Positions 36,034-45,809 are shown, numbered from the stretch's first letter. The stretch: 64,000 bases of DNA from Leptogranulimonas caecicola (GCF_023168405.1 NZ_AP025285.1:434001-498000); one strand, 5' to 3'. Notes: a model not told the origin generated them from the letters alone. Numbers and translations are program-made.

Positions 36034-36882
36034 ATGTCTTTGAAAAAGGTTCCCTTCCGTATTCTGGGTCTATGCCTGGTGGCCGTGCTGGCGGTAGCTG
36101 GGCTTACGGCGTGCGGGCAGTCGGGCAACGGGCAGTCCGGTGACGCCTCGGGCGACAAGACCATCAAGATCGGCGCCAGCCCCACCCCTCACGCCGAGAT
36201 CTTGAACAACCTCAAGGAGCAGGCCAAAGAGGACGGCTACACCCTGGATGTGGTGGAGTACAACGATTACATCCAGCCCAACACCGCTCTGGAGGACGGC
36301 CAGCTGGATGCCAACTACTTCCAGCACATCACCTATTTGAACGACTTCAACCAAGAGAACGGCACTCATCTGGTGGACGCCGCCGACATCCACTTCGAGC
36401 CCTTCTGCCTCTACGCCGGCAAAACCGCCTCGCTGGACGCGCTGCCTGACGGCGCCGTAGTGGCCGTGCCCAACGACACCACCAACGAGGCCCGCGCATT
36501 GCTGCTGCTCCAGCAGGAAGGTCTCATCAAACTCAAGGACGGAGCCGGCCTGAACGCCACGGTGGTAGATATCGTGGAGAACCCCAAGAACCTGCAGATC
36601 CAGGAGATGGAGGCTGCTCAGCTGCCCCGTTCGCTCCAGGATGTGGACATCGCGGCTATCAACGGCAACTTCGCGCTGGGTGCCGGCCTCAAGACCGAGG
36701 ACGCCCTGGCCACCGAGTCTGATACCGGCGAAGCCTCCAAGGCCTATGTGAACGTGCTGGCCGTGAAGGACGGCAACCAGGACAGCGAGAAGACCAAGGA
36801 GCTGGTGAAGCTGCTCACCAGCGACCAGACCCGTCAGTTCATCGAGGACAACTACAACGGCGGCGTGGTAGCGGTCTTCTAA
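36034..36882 (+). CDS. metQ: Methionine-binding lipoprotein
   Basis: 282 residues of the NlpA/MetQ family. Lipoprotein signal (RILGLCLVAVLAVAGLTACG, Cys near 27), then IKIGASPTPHAEILNN, YNDYIQPNTALEDGQLDANYFQH and FEPFCLYAGK, the family's methionine-site segments, and AINGNFALGAGL near the C terminus. ATG 36034 is the start that leaves a normal signal sequence. Third gene of the metNIQ operon, 132 bp after metI, with its own possible control region between. A strong terminator follows. Confidence 0.94.
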   Translation: MSLKKVPFRILGLCLVAVLAVAGLTACGQSGNGQSGDASGDKTIKIGASPTPHAEILNNLKEQAKEDGYTLDVVEYNDYIQPNTALEDGQLDANYFQHITYLNDFNQENGTHLVDAADIHFEPFCLYAGKTASLDALPDGAVVAVPNDTTNEARALLLLQQEGLIKLKDGAGLNATVVDIVENPKNLQIQEMEAAQLPRSLQDVDIAAINGNFALGAGLKTEDALATESDTGEASKAYVNVLAVKDGNQDSEKTKELVKLLTSDQTRQFIEDNYNGGVVAVF

Positions 36883-37008
36883 GCGCTACCAAGAGCAGCT
36901 GCCGGCCATTGCCTCCCGGAGGCGGCAGGCGGGTTTCTCGGCAGCTGCGGGCGCGGGCTGCGAGCCGGTATGCACAGGCTTTGAGCTCACAGGAACCGAC
37001 ATTCAATG

Positions 37009-37038
37009 GGGCGCTGGCCTTGGGGCCGGCGCCCTTTT
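37009..37038 (+). terminator. Terminator of metNIQ
   Basis: GGGCGCTGGCC (37009-37019) pairs with GGCCGGCGCCC (37024-37034) with one G-U pair, 4-nt loop, then TTTT. Confidence 0.9.
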
Positions 37039-37130
37039 CGTGCCTGCGGGGACCTTCGGCGGTGCTGGGGGAGTAGGCGCGCGGGATGAAGGGGCGCGGG
37101 GCGAGGATGTGCTAATATATCAAATAATGA

Positions 37131-37423
37131 ATTTGTGTTTTAGGACCTTCATCGCACTTGGACGACGCAAACACCGAGAGCGACGAAGCAGCGAAAACAC
37201 AAATCGCAGGGCAGTCTGCACGCGAAGGTCTTCGTGACCCTGGGGCAACGTATCGTCCGAGGGCGTAAACATGCGGCCTATGCGTCGGCGCAGTGCGTGC
37301 ACCAATGGCTCAACGACGTTGTTTCCCATGTAAACCGCCGGTCCTGTGCCCGAAGCACCCTCAGGGGGGTAGTATCCCTAAAGCATGCTCTTAAGGCCCG
37401 CGCGCAGGCGTCAGGGCCCTTTT
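37131..37423 (+). ncRNA. Candidate structured noncoding RNA upstream of mfd
   Basis: The 520-bp gap after the metQ terminator has no ORF with a ribosome site and codon bias. It contains an 11-bp perfect inverted repeat, ATTTGTGTTTT (37131-37141) with AAAACACAAAT (37194-37204). This encloses TTCATCGC/GCGACGAA (37148-37155, 37180-37187). GGTC-TTCG-TGACC and CAACGACGTTG hairpins follow. A terminator-like AAGGCCC (37393-37399)...GGGCCCTTTT (37414-37423) closes it. AT-rich sequence (37111-37140) just upstream could hold a promoter. It does not match RNase P, tmRNA, SRP or 6S RNA as far as I can tell. It may instead be a long mfd leader. Confidence 0.4.
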
Positions 37424-37562
37424 GGCATGTCCATAAAGTCCATGCCGAGAAACCCGCCCCTCCCATACGCATCTATAGCAATCGATGTGGGATTGGCGGG
37501 CAATCATCGGTTGGTTTCCGGTGCCACTTCTGTCGTTCCCTCGCCTAGGAAGGCCGCCTTCC

Positions 37563-40500
37563 ATGATCATCGACCGTATCGCCAAACAGCTTCTGGCAGA
37601 CGCCAACCTGTCGCCGTTGGTAAAGGCGCTGGCAGCCCATCAAGACGCCACGCTTTCGGTAGGCCAGTCCGGCCGCGCGCTGATGCTTGCCAGCCTGTGG
37701 GCCAAAGATCCCAGGCCCTGTCTTTATGTGGTCTCCGGCGAGGAGCTGGCAGACCGTGCGGCCCGCACCCTTCAAGCCTGGCTGGGGCTGGAGCAGGTGG
37801 AGCGCTATCCCATGCGGGAAGATCTGCCCTGGAAAGACACTAAGCCCAATATGGCGGTGCTGGGCGCCCGCACTCAGGCGCTGGCAAGCCTGGCCACCGG
37901 CGAGCCGCGCATTGTCGTAGCCAGCGCCCGGGCGCTTTTGCGCCGGGTGCCTCCGGCAGAGGTGCCCTTTTGGCAAACCCTTCGCTACGAGGTGGGCCAG
38001 GAGGTTCCCTATGAGGAGATCGGCGGGGCGCTGCTCGCGGCCGGCTACGTGAACTTGGGCGAGGCAGCGGAGCCAGGCTCCTTTGGCATCCACGGTGACA
38101 ATGTGGACGTATATCCAGCTCAGGGCACCAACCCCGTGCGCCTGGAGTTCTTTGGCGACGAGATCGACCGCATCCGGCGCCTGGTGCCGGCCACAGGGCA
38201 GACCATCGGCGATTTGGATGCGGTGGAGTTTCAGCCTGCCCGCGAGTATGCCCTCACTGACGAGACGGTAAAGCGCGCGGAGCATGCCCTTTGGGATAGG
38301 GCTCGCGAAAGCTCGGCGGTGGCGGCAGACCTGGAAGCCATCACGGCGCGCATTCCCAATCCTCAGACAGAGCGTTACCTGGCCCAGCTCTACGGGTCGA
38401 CGGCCTCGCCCATCGATCATATTTGCAAGGAGGCGCTGGTGTGCCTCAACGAGCCTCGTGCACTCTTTGACGACTGCTTGCGCGCCTACGACGACCTGGC
38501 GGCCTCAGCCAGTGCAGCCAAGCTCAAGCCGGAGCTCGCGGAGCTCTACACAGACCCTCGCAAGCTTGATTTTGGCTCCCAGCAGCGCCTGAACTTCTCT
38601 TCGCTCAATACGGCCGGCACTCCGGTGACCGCCGAGCTTACCGTGCGCCAGCCGCAGATCGCCGGCTCTGACACACGCCTTTTAGGCCGCACCCGCGAGC
38701 TTTTGCGCGATGACTTCGCCATTGCCTTTGCGGTGCCCGACAGGAGCGCCCGCCAGTCGCTGGAGCTCTCCTTTGGCGACGAGCACGTGCCCTTTGCAGA
38801 GTCGTTGGCCTCAGACCCTGCCAATGCTGCCTCCATATTGGACCCGGAGGCTTACAAAAAAGCGCTGCCTCTCCAAGCGGGCTCGGTGAGCTTCTTCGAA
38901 GCGCCGGTTCCTGCAGGCGTGATAGTGCCCTCTGCCCGGTTGGCGATCTTTTCGGTAGGGGACTTGACGGCTCGTTTTGCCAGCCGCACCAAATCGCGCG
39001 CCATCGATCCCACCCAGGTGACCTTCCCCTTCAAGCCCGGCGACTACGTGGTTCATGCCACTCACGGCATCGCCAAGTTCGCCGACATCGTGCGTCGGGA
39101 GATCGACGGGCGCGAGCGGGACTACTTCTTGCTGGAGTATTCGGCGGGAGACAAGCTTTACGTGCCGTTGGAGCAGGTGGATCGCATCTCGCGCTATGTG
39201 GGGCCGGACGGGTCGGCGCCCAGGCTCACGCGCCTCAACACCGCGGATTGGTCGCGCGCTACCGCCAAGGCGCGCAAGAGCGCCAAAAAACTGGCCTTTG
39301 ACCTAGTAGAACTCTACACTCGCCGCGCCACGGTGCAGGGCTATGCCTTCTCGCCGGACGACGCTGCCCAGCGCGAGATGGAGGCAAGCTTCCCCTATCC
39401 TTTGACTTCTGATCAAAGCCGCGCCATAAACGATATCAAAGCCGATATGGAACAGCCCAAGCCAATGGACCGCCTGCTCTGCGGCGACGTGGGTTTTGGC
39501 AAGACCGAGGTGGCCCTTCGCGCCGCCTTCAAGTGCGTGGAGGACGGTCGCCAGGTCATGGTGCTATGCCCCACCACCATCCTGGCCCAGCAGCACTACG
39601 AGACCTTCCAGGAACGCTTCGCGCCCTTCGGCGTCAAGGTGGCGGTGCTTTCCCGCTTCAGGACTGCCGCCCAGCAAAAGAAGTCCTTGGAGGAGTTTGC
39701 CAAAGGCGAGGCAGATGTGCTTATCGGCACCCATAGGCTGCTGTCTCGCGACGTGAACCCCCACAATCTGGGTTTGGTCATCGTGGACGAGGAGCAGCGC
39801 TTTGGCGTGCAGCACAAAGAGCAGCTCAAGAACCTGCGCGAGCAGGTGGACGTGCTTACGCTCTCGGCCACGCCCATCCCGCGCACGCTGCAGATGAGCC
39901 TCTCGGGCGTGCGCGACATGAGCCTCATCATGACGCCGCCCAAAGGCCGCCTGCCGGTGAAGGTTCACGTGGGGGAGTACGACTCGGATGTGGTAAGCGA
40001 TGCCATCCGTGCCGAGACAAGCCGCGGCGGGCAGGTGTACTACGTGTCTAATCGTGTGACCACCATCGATGAGGCCGTGGAGCGCGTGCGTGAGGCGGCG
40101 CCGGAAGCCCGCATCGGCGTGGCCCATGGGCAGATGAGCCCGCGCGAGGTGGAAGACGTCATGGAGCGCTTCCAGACTCACGACATCGACGTCTTGGTGG
40201 CCACCACCATCATTGAGAGCGGTATCGACAACCCTCATACCAACACCCTCATCATCGAGGACTCCCAGCGGCTGGGTTTGGCTCAGCTCTACCAGCTCAA
40301 GGGCCGCGTTGGCCGCGGGCGCACCCAGGCCTTCGCCTACTTCCTGTTCCCTGGCGAGCGCCCGTTGACCGAGGAGGCCACCGAGCGCCTGACCGCTATC
40401 AACGAGTATCAGGATCTGGGAAGCGGCATGCGCATCGCCATGCGCGACCTGGAGATCCGCGGTGCGGGATCGCTGGTGGGCGCCGAGCAGCACGGCAACC

Positions 40501-41018
40501 TCCAGCAGGTGGGCTTTGACCTGTTCACCCAGATGCTGGGCGAGGCTGTGAGCGAGGCCAAGGGCGAAGTGGGCGAGGTGGCGCCGGCAGAGACGGTGGT
40601 GAACCTCTCGGCAGACTTCTTCTTTGACGACGAGTACATCCCCGAGATCGACAAGCGCGTGCTGGCCTACCGCCGTGTGGCCGCCGCCACGGAGCTTGCC
40701 CAAGTGGATGCGCTGGAGGCCGAGCTGGAAAAGACCTACGGCTCATTGCCGCCGGCAGCCCGCAACCTGTTGGACCGCCAGCGCATTCGTATTCGTGGGG
40801 AGAGGTTGGGGATCACCTCGGTGGCGCTCACCGGAGGCCAGCTGGTCTACATGGGCGCCGACGTGCCTCGCGACCTGGTGCCGGGACTCAAGCGCAAGGG
40901 CGCCCGTGTGTTCTCCCAGTCTAAAAAGCTCACCTATCCCTTCCGCAAGGACGCAGAGGATCTGGTAAGCGCCGCTTTAGGAGTCTTGGAGACTCTGGGC
41001 GGCGATGATGAAGACTAG
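37563..41018 (+). CDS. mfd: Transcription-repair coupling factor Mfd
   Basis: 1,151 residues, normal length. It removes RNA polymerase stalled at DNA damage and recruits UvrA. The N-terminal UvrB-like region has LYVVSGEELADRAARTL and RYPMREDLPWKDT. The RNA-polymerase-interacting CarD-like domain begins FKPGDYVVHATHGIAKF (near 490). The helicase core has Walker A GDVGFGKTEVALRA (near 640), DEEQRFGV (near 741), TATPIPRTL-type motif (LSATPIPRTLQMSL) and GRVGRGRTQAFAYF. A C-terminal TRCF domain follows. ATG 37563 follows AGGAAGG. It begins the actinobacterial mfd-mazG-divIC-ppx cluster. Confidence 0.97.
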   Translation: MIIDRIAKQLLADANLSPLVKALAAHQDATLSVGQSGRALMLASLWAKDPRPCLYVVSGEELADRAARTLQAWLGLEQVERYPMREDLPWKDTKPNMAVLGARTQALASLATGEPRIVVASARALLRRVPPAEVPFWQTLRYEVGQEVPYEEIGGALLAAGYVNLGEAAEPGSFGIHGDNVDVYPAQGTNPVRLEFFGDEIDRIRRLVPATGQTIGDLDAVEFQPAREYALTDETVKRAEHALWDRARESSAVAADLEAITARIPNPQTERYLAQLYGSTASPIDHICKEALVCLNEPRALFDDCLRAYDDLAASASAAKLKPELAELYTDPRKLDFGSQQRLNFSSLNTAGTPVTAELTVRQPQIAGSDTRLLGRTRELLRDDFAIAFAVPDRSARQSLELSFGDEHVPFAESLASDPANAASILDPEAYKKALPLQAGSVSFFEAPVPAGVIVPSARLAIFSVGDLTARFASRTKSRAIDPTQVTFPFKPGDYVVHATHGIAKFADIVRREIDGRERDYFLLEYSAGDKLYVPLEQVDRISRYVGPDGSAPRLTRLNTADWSRATAKARKSAKKLAFDLVELYTRRATVQGYAFSPDDAAQREMEASFPYPLTSDQSRAINDIKADMEQPKPMDRLLCGDVGFGKTEVALRAAFKCVEDGRQVMVLCPTTILAQQHYETFQERFAPFGVKVAVLSRFRTAAQQKKSLEEFAKGEADVLIGTHRLLSRDVNPHNLGLVIVDEEQRFGVQHKEQLKNLREQVDVLTLSATPIPRTLQMSLSGVRDMSLIMTPPKGRLPVKVHVGEYDSDVVSDAIRAETSRGGQVYYVSNRVTTIDEAVERVREAAPEARIGVAHGQMSPREVEDVMERFQTHDIDVLVATTIIESGIDNPHTNTLIIEDSQRLGLAQLYQLKGRVGRGRTQAFAYFLFPGERPLTEEATERLTAINEYQDLGSGMRIAMRDLEIRGAGSLVGAEQHGNLQQVGFDLFTQMLGEAVSEAKGEVGEVAPAETVVNLSADFFFDDEYIPEIDKRVLAYRRVAAATELAQVDALEAELEKTYGSLPPAARNLLDRQRIRIRGERLGITSVALTGGQLVYMGADVPRDLVPGLKRKGARVFSQSKKLTYPFRKDAEDLVSAALGVLETLGGDDED

Positions 41019-41070
41019 TCGGGCCGGTGGTCCTGACCGGCCAGCCATGTCAAAATTGAAAGCTACAGGC

Positions 41071-41096
41071 GCTCGCCCCTCTGGGAGGGGGCGAGC
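41071..41096. other. Strong hairpin between mfd and the SGNH-MazG gene
   Basis: GCTCGCCCC (41071-41079) pairs with GGGGCGAGC (41088-41096). There is no T-run. A smaller hairpin, GGCCGGT/ACCGGCC, sits at 41022-41042. It may be an mRNA processing or attenuation element in the operon. Confidence 0.5.
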
Positions 41097-41122
41097 CATA
41101 GAGGCGAGGTAGAGGTGCGTCT

Positions 41123-43393
41123 ATGAGTGCAAAGGCATCCAAAGCGATGAAGGGCAAAACGACCAGGAGGGCCAAAGTCAAAGGGCGCAAAGCTAAAAAG
41201 GCGGCCGCCCCGGCAACCTCCCGGGGCGCCTCTCGGACGTCTCAAGCAAAAGCGTTGCCGCAGCTGCCCCCAGCCGAGCAGCGCCGGTGGTCGCTCTTCT
41301 CGGCCAGTCGCTCTAAGCCGCTGGTGCCTGAGGTGCTCGATCGCGACGGTCAGGCAGTGCCCAAGGATCAGGCGCCTTCTGTGGTGCGCTATCTTCAGGG
41401 CTGCGTAACGGCTCGAGTGAGGGACGGCGGCCTCGTGCAGCCGGAGCGCTTCTCGGCAGCCCAGCTGGATTACTTGCATTCTGTTGGCCGCGGTCACAGG
41501 GCCGATGCCACCGCCGGCGTATGCCTGGCCTTCTCCACGCGGGCCACCTGTCTCTCGCTGGAGGTGGAGGTGCTGCAGGACCTCTCCCATGACGCCGCAG
41601 ACGCTCGGCTCATGAGCGAGCTTCTGGCTCGGCAGGAGGCCCAAGGGCGCACAAAGCTGCTGGCAGAGGAGGGAGCCTGGGTGCCTCGGTCCACCACTGC
41701 CCCTGCGGCAGGGCTCATGGATGGCCTGGTGCTTGAGGCGGGTGGCCGGTTCTATGGGGCGCGGGTGGAATCGGGAACGGCAGAGTTCGAGCTGGACAAT
41801 CCTGACCGTGCTCTCACGACGTGCCGCCTGTGGCTGCCCAGTCTCATGAGCGTGGCGGTGGGAAACCTCCGTGCCAACGATCGGCTGGAGCCTCTGGCGC
41901 CGGCCCCCTTGCTGCTGTGCCTTGGCGACTCCATCACCCAGGGCTTCATGGCGGGCTCCCCGGCTCACAGCCTGGGCGCGAACCTGGCCCGCGAGCTGGG
42001 ATGCCAACTGCTCAACCAGGGCATTTCCGGCCACGTCTTCGACGATGAGACCTTGAAGGGCATGAGCTCGGTGCGCCAGGCGGCCCCTGCTCTGGTGACG
42101 GTGGCCTATGGCACCAACGACTGGGCCAAGGTGGCCTCTGCCAAGGAGATCCGCACCCAGGCGCGCCGCTATCTGGAGCGTCTCACCCAGCTGTTCGACC
42201 CCTCGACCATCTTTGTGATCTCGCCTCTGTGGCGTGCCGATAAGGACGTCTCCGCCTCCGGGAAGCCTTTGGGCTGGGTGAGAAAGACTCTCAAAAAGCT
42301 CTGCGACGACATGGACATCTCCTATGTGGATGGCAAGGATCTGGTGCCCCATGATCCCCTCTACTTTGGAGACGGCCGCCTGCACCCCAACGCCGCAGGC
42401 TATCTGCACTATAGCGAGGGCGTGCTTCAGGCATTGGCAGCCGCCCGGTTCCCGGCGTCGCTTCAGGCGGTGAGGGCTGGGAAGGCCGCGCCGCAGCCTG
42501 GCTTGGCGCCTTTTTCTGCCGCAGGGGCCGCGGCTTCCGAGCCTTCCTTAGAAGCCCAGGTAGATGCTGTGTCCCAAGAGCGCCCTGGCGCGCCTCAGAC
42601 CCATCCGGACTTCGATGCCTTGGTGCGCACCATCTGGCGCCTGCGCCAACCCGACGGCTGTCCTTGGGACAAGGAGCAGACCCACGCTTCCATCAAGAAG
42701 AACATGGTGGAGGAGGCCTATGAGGCGGTGGATGCCATCGAGGCCGCCGACGATGCCCACCTTCAAGAAGAGCTGGGCGACGTCCTTATGCAGGTGCTCC
42801 TCCATGCCCAGATCGCCCAAGATGACGGCGCCTTTGGCATCGACGACGTCCTCTGCGGCCTCAACGCCAAGCTGGTGCGCCGCCATCCCCACGTCTTTGG
42901 AGCCCAGGACGCCTCCAATCCAGAGGAGGTGCTCTCCATCTGGGAGACGGTCAAGAGCCGGGAGCGCGCCGAGGCCCAAGCTCCCCAGGGGCTTTTGGAC
43001 TCGGTGCCTCGGGCACTGCCTGCCTTGATGGAGTGCCAAAAGATCTCCAAGCGCGCCGCTCGCGCCGGCTTTGACTGGGACAGCCCTGAGGCAGTCTGGG
43101 ACAAGGTGGACGAGGAGCGCGCCGAGTACCTGGCAGAGCCCCAAGGCTCTGCCGCCGTTGCCGTCGAGTTTGGAGACCTGCTCTTTGCCCTGGTAAACGT
43201 GGGCCGCAAGGCGGGCATCGACTGCGAAGAGGCCCTGCGCGCCTCCAATGCCAAGTTCCGCCGCCGCTGGCAAGGGGTGGAGGAGCTCTGCCATCATCTG
43301 GGCAAAGAGCCTCACCAGCTCTCAACCCAGGAGCTCAACGAGCTTTGGGACCAAGTGAAGGCTGCCGAGAAGGACGCGCCCTCCCGGGCGTAA
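41123..43393 (+). CDS. mazG: SGNH/GDSL hydrolase - MazG pyrophosphohydrolase fusion
   Basis: 756 residues joining two unrelated enzymes. A basic Lys/Ala-rich start (about 45 residues) and a beta-rich region lead to an SGNH hydrolase core: block I LGDSITQGF (Ser near 268), block II NQGISG, block III YGTNDW and block V DGRLHPN (Asp/His near 416). An Ala-rich linker follows. From about 490 to the end lies a full MazG, which hydrolyses NTPs to NMP and pyrophosphate: RQPDGCPWDKEQTH, EEAYEAVDAI, EELGDVLMQ, and a second domain with EFGDLLFALVN. The frame is continuous, with no internal ribosome site evident. MazG belongs in this mfd cluster; the hydrolase domain is the odd addition. Confidence 0.9.
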   Translation: MSAKASKAMKGKTTRRAKVKGRKAKKAAAPATSRGASRTSQAKALPQLPPAEQRRWSLFSASRSKPLVPEVLDRDGQAVPKDQAPSVVRYLQGCVTARVRDGGLVQPERFSAAQLDYLHSVGRGHRADATAGVCLAFSTRATCLSLEVEVLQDLSHDAADARLMSELLARQEAQGRTKLLAEEGAWVPRSTTAPAAGLMDGLVLEAGGRFYGARVESGTAEFELDNPDRALTTCRLWLPSLMSVAVGNLRANDRLEPLAPAPLLLCLGDSITQGFMAGSPAHSLGANLARELGCQLLNQGISGHVFDDETLKGMSSVRQAAPALVTVAYGTNDWAKVASAKEIRTQARRYLERLTQLFDPSTIFVISPLWRADKDVSASGKPLGWVRKTLKKLCDDMDISYVDGKDLVPHDPLYFGDGRLHPNAAGYLHYSEGVLQALAAARFPASLQAVRAGKAAPQPGLAPFSAAGAAASEPSLEAQVDAVSQERPGAPQTHPDFDALVRTIWRLRQPDGCPWDKEQTHASIKKNMVEEAYEAVDAIEAADDAHLQEELGDVLMQVLLHAQIAQDDGAFGIDDVLCGLNAKLVRRHPHVFGAQDASNPEEVLSIWETVKSRERAEAQAPQGLLDSVPRALPALMECQKISKRAARAGFDWDSPEAVWDKVDEERAEYLAEPQGSAAVAVEFGDLLFALVNVGRKAGIDCEEALRASNAKFRRRWQGVEELCHHLGKEPHQLSTQELNELWDQVKAAEKDAPSRA

Positions 43394-43526
43394 GCCTGCA
43401 GGGCCGTCCCGGCCAGCCCGCGCACATGGCCTCTCCACAGGGCTAAAGCCCAAGGCTCTATACTGTCATCTCCACCGCAGATCATTCGCACTACCTCGCA
43501 CTCAAAACCTGGCATTGAGGAGTTAG

Positions 43527-44603
43527 ATGTCCACACGCGCTCGTTCCCATAGCAATCGGCGCTCCAACGACGCTACGTTGACCTTTAGGCCCAGATCCGG
43601 CCCTGCTCTCCAGGCTGGCAGCTCCCGCAGCACCAACGGCAGGGCTTCTGGGCCAGAGGCAGAAGAGGCCGAAGAGCCTCTCTACGAGGTAGAGGACTAT
43701 GAGGAGTCCCAGGTAGCTGGGGATGAGTCCTATAGTCGCGGGCCTGCAGATCCCTACCGGCCGGAGATCCAGCTTACTGATGACGGCCCCTATATGGACG
43801 CCTCGGGCTATCGCAAGCCGTCCTCTACGCGCTTCAGGCCTTCGGGCACGTTGGCTTCAACCCAGTTGTCGCAGCCCTATGGCAGGGGCGCGTCTGCCCA
43901 GGCCACCGGCGATTTGTCCCAGGCGCGCAGGCGGCTGGAGGCCCAGGGCACTCGCAGCCAGCGTGCCTCAGGGCGCACAAGCACCCAAGGCTCCTGGTTC
44001 TCTGTCACGGTGGCAAGCCTCAAGGAGCGGGTTTCTCGGCAGACAAAAGAGTCAGGGCGCCCCGCTGCCGGCCGCTCTGCTGCGAGCGCAAGGACAGGGC
44101 GCGCTACCTCGGCGGTGGGCGCAAAGCTAGGGGACGACTTCAAGGGCGTGCGCACTTCGCGGTGGGGGCGCTCCAAGGGCGATGAGGGCTCGGAGGCACC
44201 CAAGGCTCCCTGGCAGGTGAGGCTCAGGGTGCCCCTGGCAATCATGGGCATTTGCCTGGTGGCTCTGGCCATCCTCTACCCGCCGGCCTGCGATTACTAC
44301 AGGGCCAGGCGCAACGGCGAGGTCTATCAGGCGCAGCTGGATGCCTTCAATGGCCTTAATGAGGAGGAGAAGGCCCGCATTCGCTCCCTCAATACCGAGC
44401 AGGGCATCGAGGATGAGGCCCGGCTCCATGGCTACGTGCGACAGGGGGAACAGGCGGTGACGGTCTCGGGACTCCCCGAAGAACAGGATGCCGGCCAGGC
44501 CGCGCCCATTCCCGACGACATTAAAGCTGAAGTGTTGGCGCGTACAGATCCCTGGTACGTCCAAGCGCTGGACGTGCTCTTTGGCTATAAGAAAGGTGCA
44601 TGA
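43527..44603 (+). CDS. DivIC/FtsB-like septum formation protein with long disordered N terminus
   Basis: 358 residues. The first 220 are low-complexity, rich in Ser, Arg, Gly and Glu and probably disordered in the cytoplasm. A single membrane helix follows (VPLAIMGICLVALAILYPPA, about 233-252). A short helical region after it (YRARRNGEVYQAQLDAFNGL) and a segment with GIEDEARLHGYVRQGEQAVTV match the end of FtsB/DivIC proteins, which link FtsL and FtsQ at the division site. The gene position between mazG and ppx also fits. ATG 43527 follows GAGGAG. The N-terminal extension is much longer than in model FtsB. Confidence 0.8.
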   Translation: MSTRARSHSNRRSNDATLTFRPRSGPALQAGSSRSTNGRASGPEAEEAEEPLYEVEDYEESQVAGDESYSRGPADPYRPEIQLTDDGPYMDASGYRKPSSTRFRPSGTLASTQLSQPYGRGASAQATGDLSQARRRLEAQGTRSQRASGRTSTQGSWFSVTVASLKERVSRQTKESGRPAAGRSAASARTGRATSAVGAKLGDDFKGVRTSRWGRSKGDEGSEAPKAPWQVRLRVPLAIMGICLVALAILYPPACDYYRARRNGEVYQAQLDAFNGLNEEEKARIRSLNTEQGIEDEARLHGYVRQGEQAVTVSGLPEEQDAGQAAPIPDDIKAEVLARTDPWYVQALDVLFGYKKGA

Positions 44604-44606
44604 GTT

Positions 44607-45605
44607 ATGGAAGACCTCATTCGCGTAGCAGCCATCGACCTGGGCACGGTGACCGCCCGAGTAGGCATCGCCGACCTGCGCGACGGCGAGCTGGAGGCCA
44701 TTGAGCGCAAGAGCACCATCTGCAATCTGGGCGAGGGTGTTGATGCCACAGGCCAGCTGTCTCAAGCGGCCATCGATCGCGTACTGGCTGCAGTGGACGA
44801 CTTTTTGCAGCAGATCAAAGAGGCTCGTTGCCATTACGTGGGGTGCTTTTTGACCTCGGCCGCCCGAGATGCCGAGAATAGCGAAACCCTCTTAGAGGCG
44901 TTGCGCTCCCGTGGGCTCGATCCTGAGGTCTTGTCCGGCGAGGCCGAGGGCCCTTTGACGTTTTTGGGGGTGACCCAGGCCATCGACCTGCCCTCCATGG
45001 CGGTGGCAGACCTAGGCGGCGGATCTACCGAGCTCACCTTGGGCGGCGTGACCGAAGAAGGCGTGGTAGTGGACTGGACCCATTCCTTTGACGTGGGCGC
45101 CCGCCGCGTCACCGAGCGCTACCTGGAGCGCACCGACCCTCCCGCCCGCGATGCCATCGTGCAGTGCTGCTGCGAGGTGCGCATGGCTTTTGAGGCTCAG
45201 ATGCCCTGGATGGACGGCATTTTGCCGCGCCCTGACGCCTTGGTGGTCACCGGTGGCACGGCTACCACGGTAGTGGCTGCCAAACTGGGCTTGGATCCCT
45301 ACGACAGCGCCCAGGTGCAGGGGGCTACCCTCACCATTGGCGACGTGGACGAGTTCGCTCAGCTGCTCTCTGCCATGACGCAGGAGCAGAGGGCGAAGAT
45401 CGTAGGCGTGCAGCCTCAGCGAGCTCCGGTGATTCTGGGAGGCGTCTTGCTGTTGGGCGAGCTCATGCGCGCTGCAGGCTTCCTAGAGCTCACGGTGAGC
45501 GAATCGGACGGTTTGGCAGGGGAGTGTGTGGCTATCGCCCAAGAGCTGGCTCACAAGAAGACGGACCTGCCCCTCCAGGTGAGGGTTACCGATCTTTGGG
45601 CCTAA
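44607..45605 (+). CDS. Ppx/GppA family exopolyphosphatase-type protein
   Basis: 332 residues of the actin-like ATPase fold. Phosphate loop 1 is AAIDLGTVTARVGIAD, an SAARDAENS segment follows, and loop 2 is VADLGGGSTELTLG. TGGTATTVVAAKLGLDPYD is also typical. Such enzymes cleave polyphosphate or pppGpp; the short form seen here lacks the C-terminal HD domain of E. coli Ppx. It starts three bases after the divIC-like stop, so it is cotranscribed. A usual Ser/Asn at the loop (GTNT/S) is Thr-Val-Thr here. Exact substrate is not determinable. Confidence 0.9.
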   Translation: MEDLIRVAAIDLGTVTARVGIADLRDGELEAIERKSTICNLGEGVDATGQLSQAAIDRVLAAVDDFLQQIKEARCHYVGCFLTSAARDAENSETLLEALRSRGLDPEVLSGEAEGPLTFLGVTQAIDLPSMAVADLGGGSTELTLGGVTEEGVVVDWTHSFDVGARRVTERYLERTDPPARDAIVQCCCEVRMAFEAQMPWMDGILPRPDALVVTGGTATTVVAAKLGLDPYDSAQVQGATLTIGDVDEFAQLLSAMTQEQRAKIVGVQPQRAPVILGGVLLLGELMRAAGFLELTVSESDGLAGECVAIAQELAHKKTDLPLQVRVTDLWA

Positions 45606-45666
45606 AATGGTTCTTTGATCGAGCTCCTCGTCACGGGCGAGATGGGCTACCATGAGGAACTGATCT

Positions 45667-45750
45667 GGGGGCGTGGCGAAACGGCATACGCATCGGACTT
45701 AAAATCCGCCGCCTTCGGGCTTGTGGGTTCGAATCCCACCGCCCCTACCA
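45667..45750 (+). tRNA. tRNA-Leu (UAA)
   Basis: 84 nt. Acceptor GGGGGCG pairs with CGCCCCT (one G-U), anticodon loop CTTAAAA gives UAA, long variable arm (GCCTTCGGGC) marks class II tRNA-Leu, T arm GTGGG-TTCGAAT-CCCAC, and CCA is encoded. Confidence 0.95.
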
Positions 45751-45809
45751 GTAGCAATTAGCGAGGGCAGGCTGCATGCCTGCCCTTTTCTAATAGAAAG
45801 CAGCGAAGC

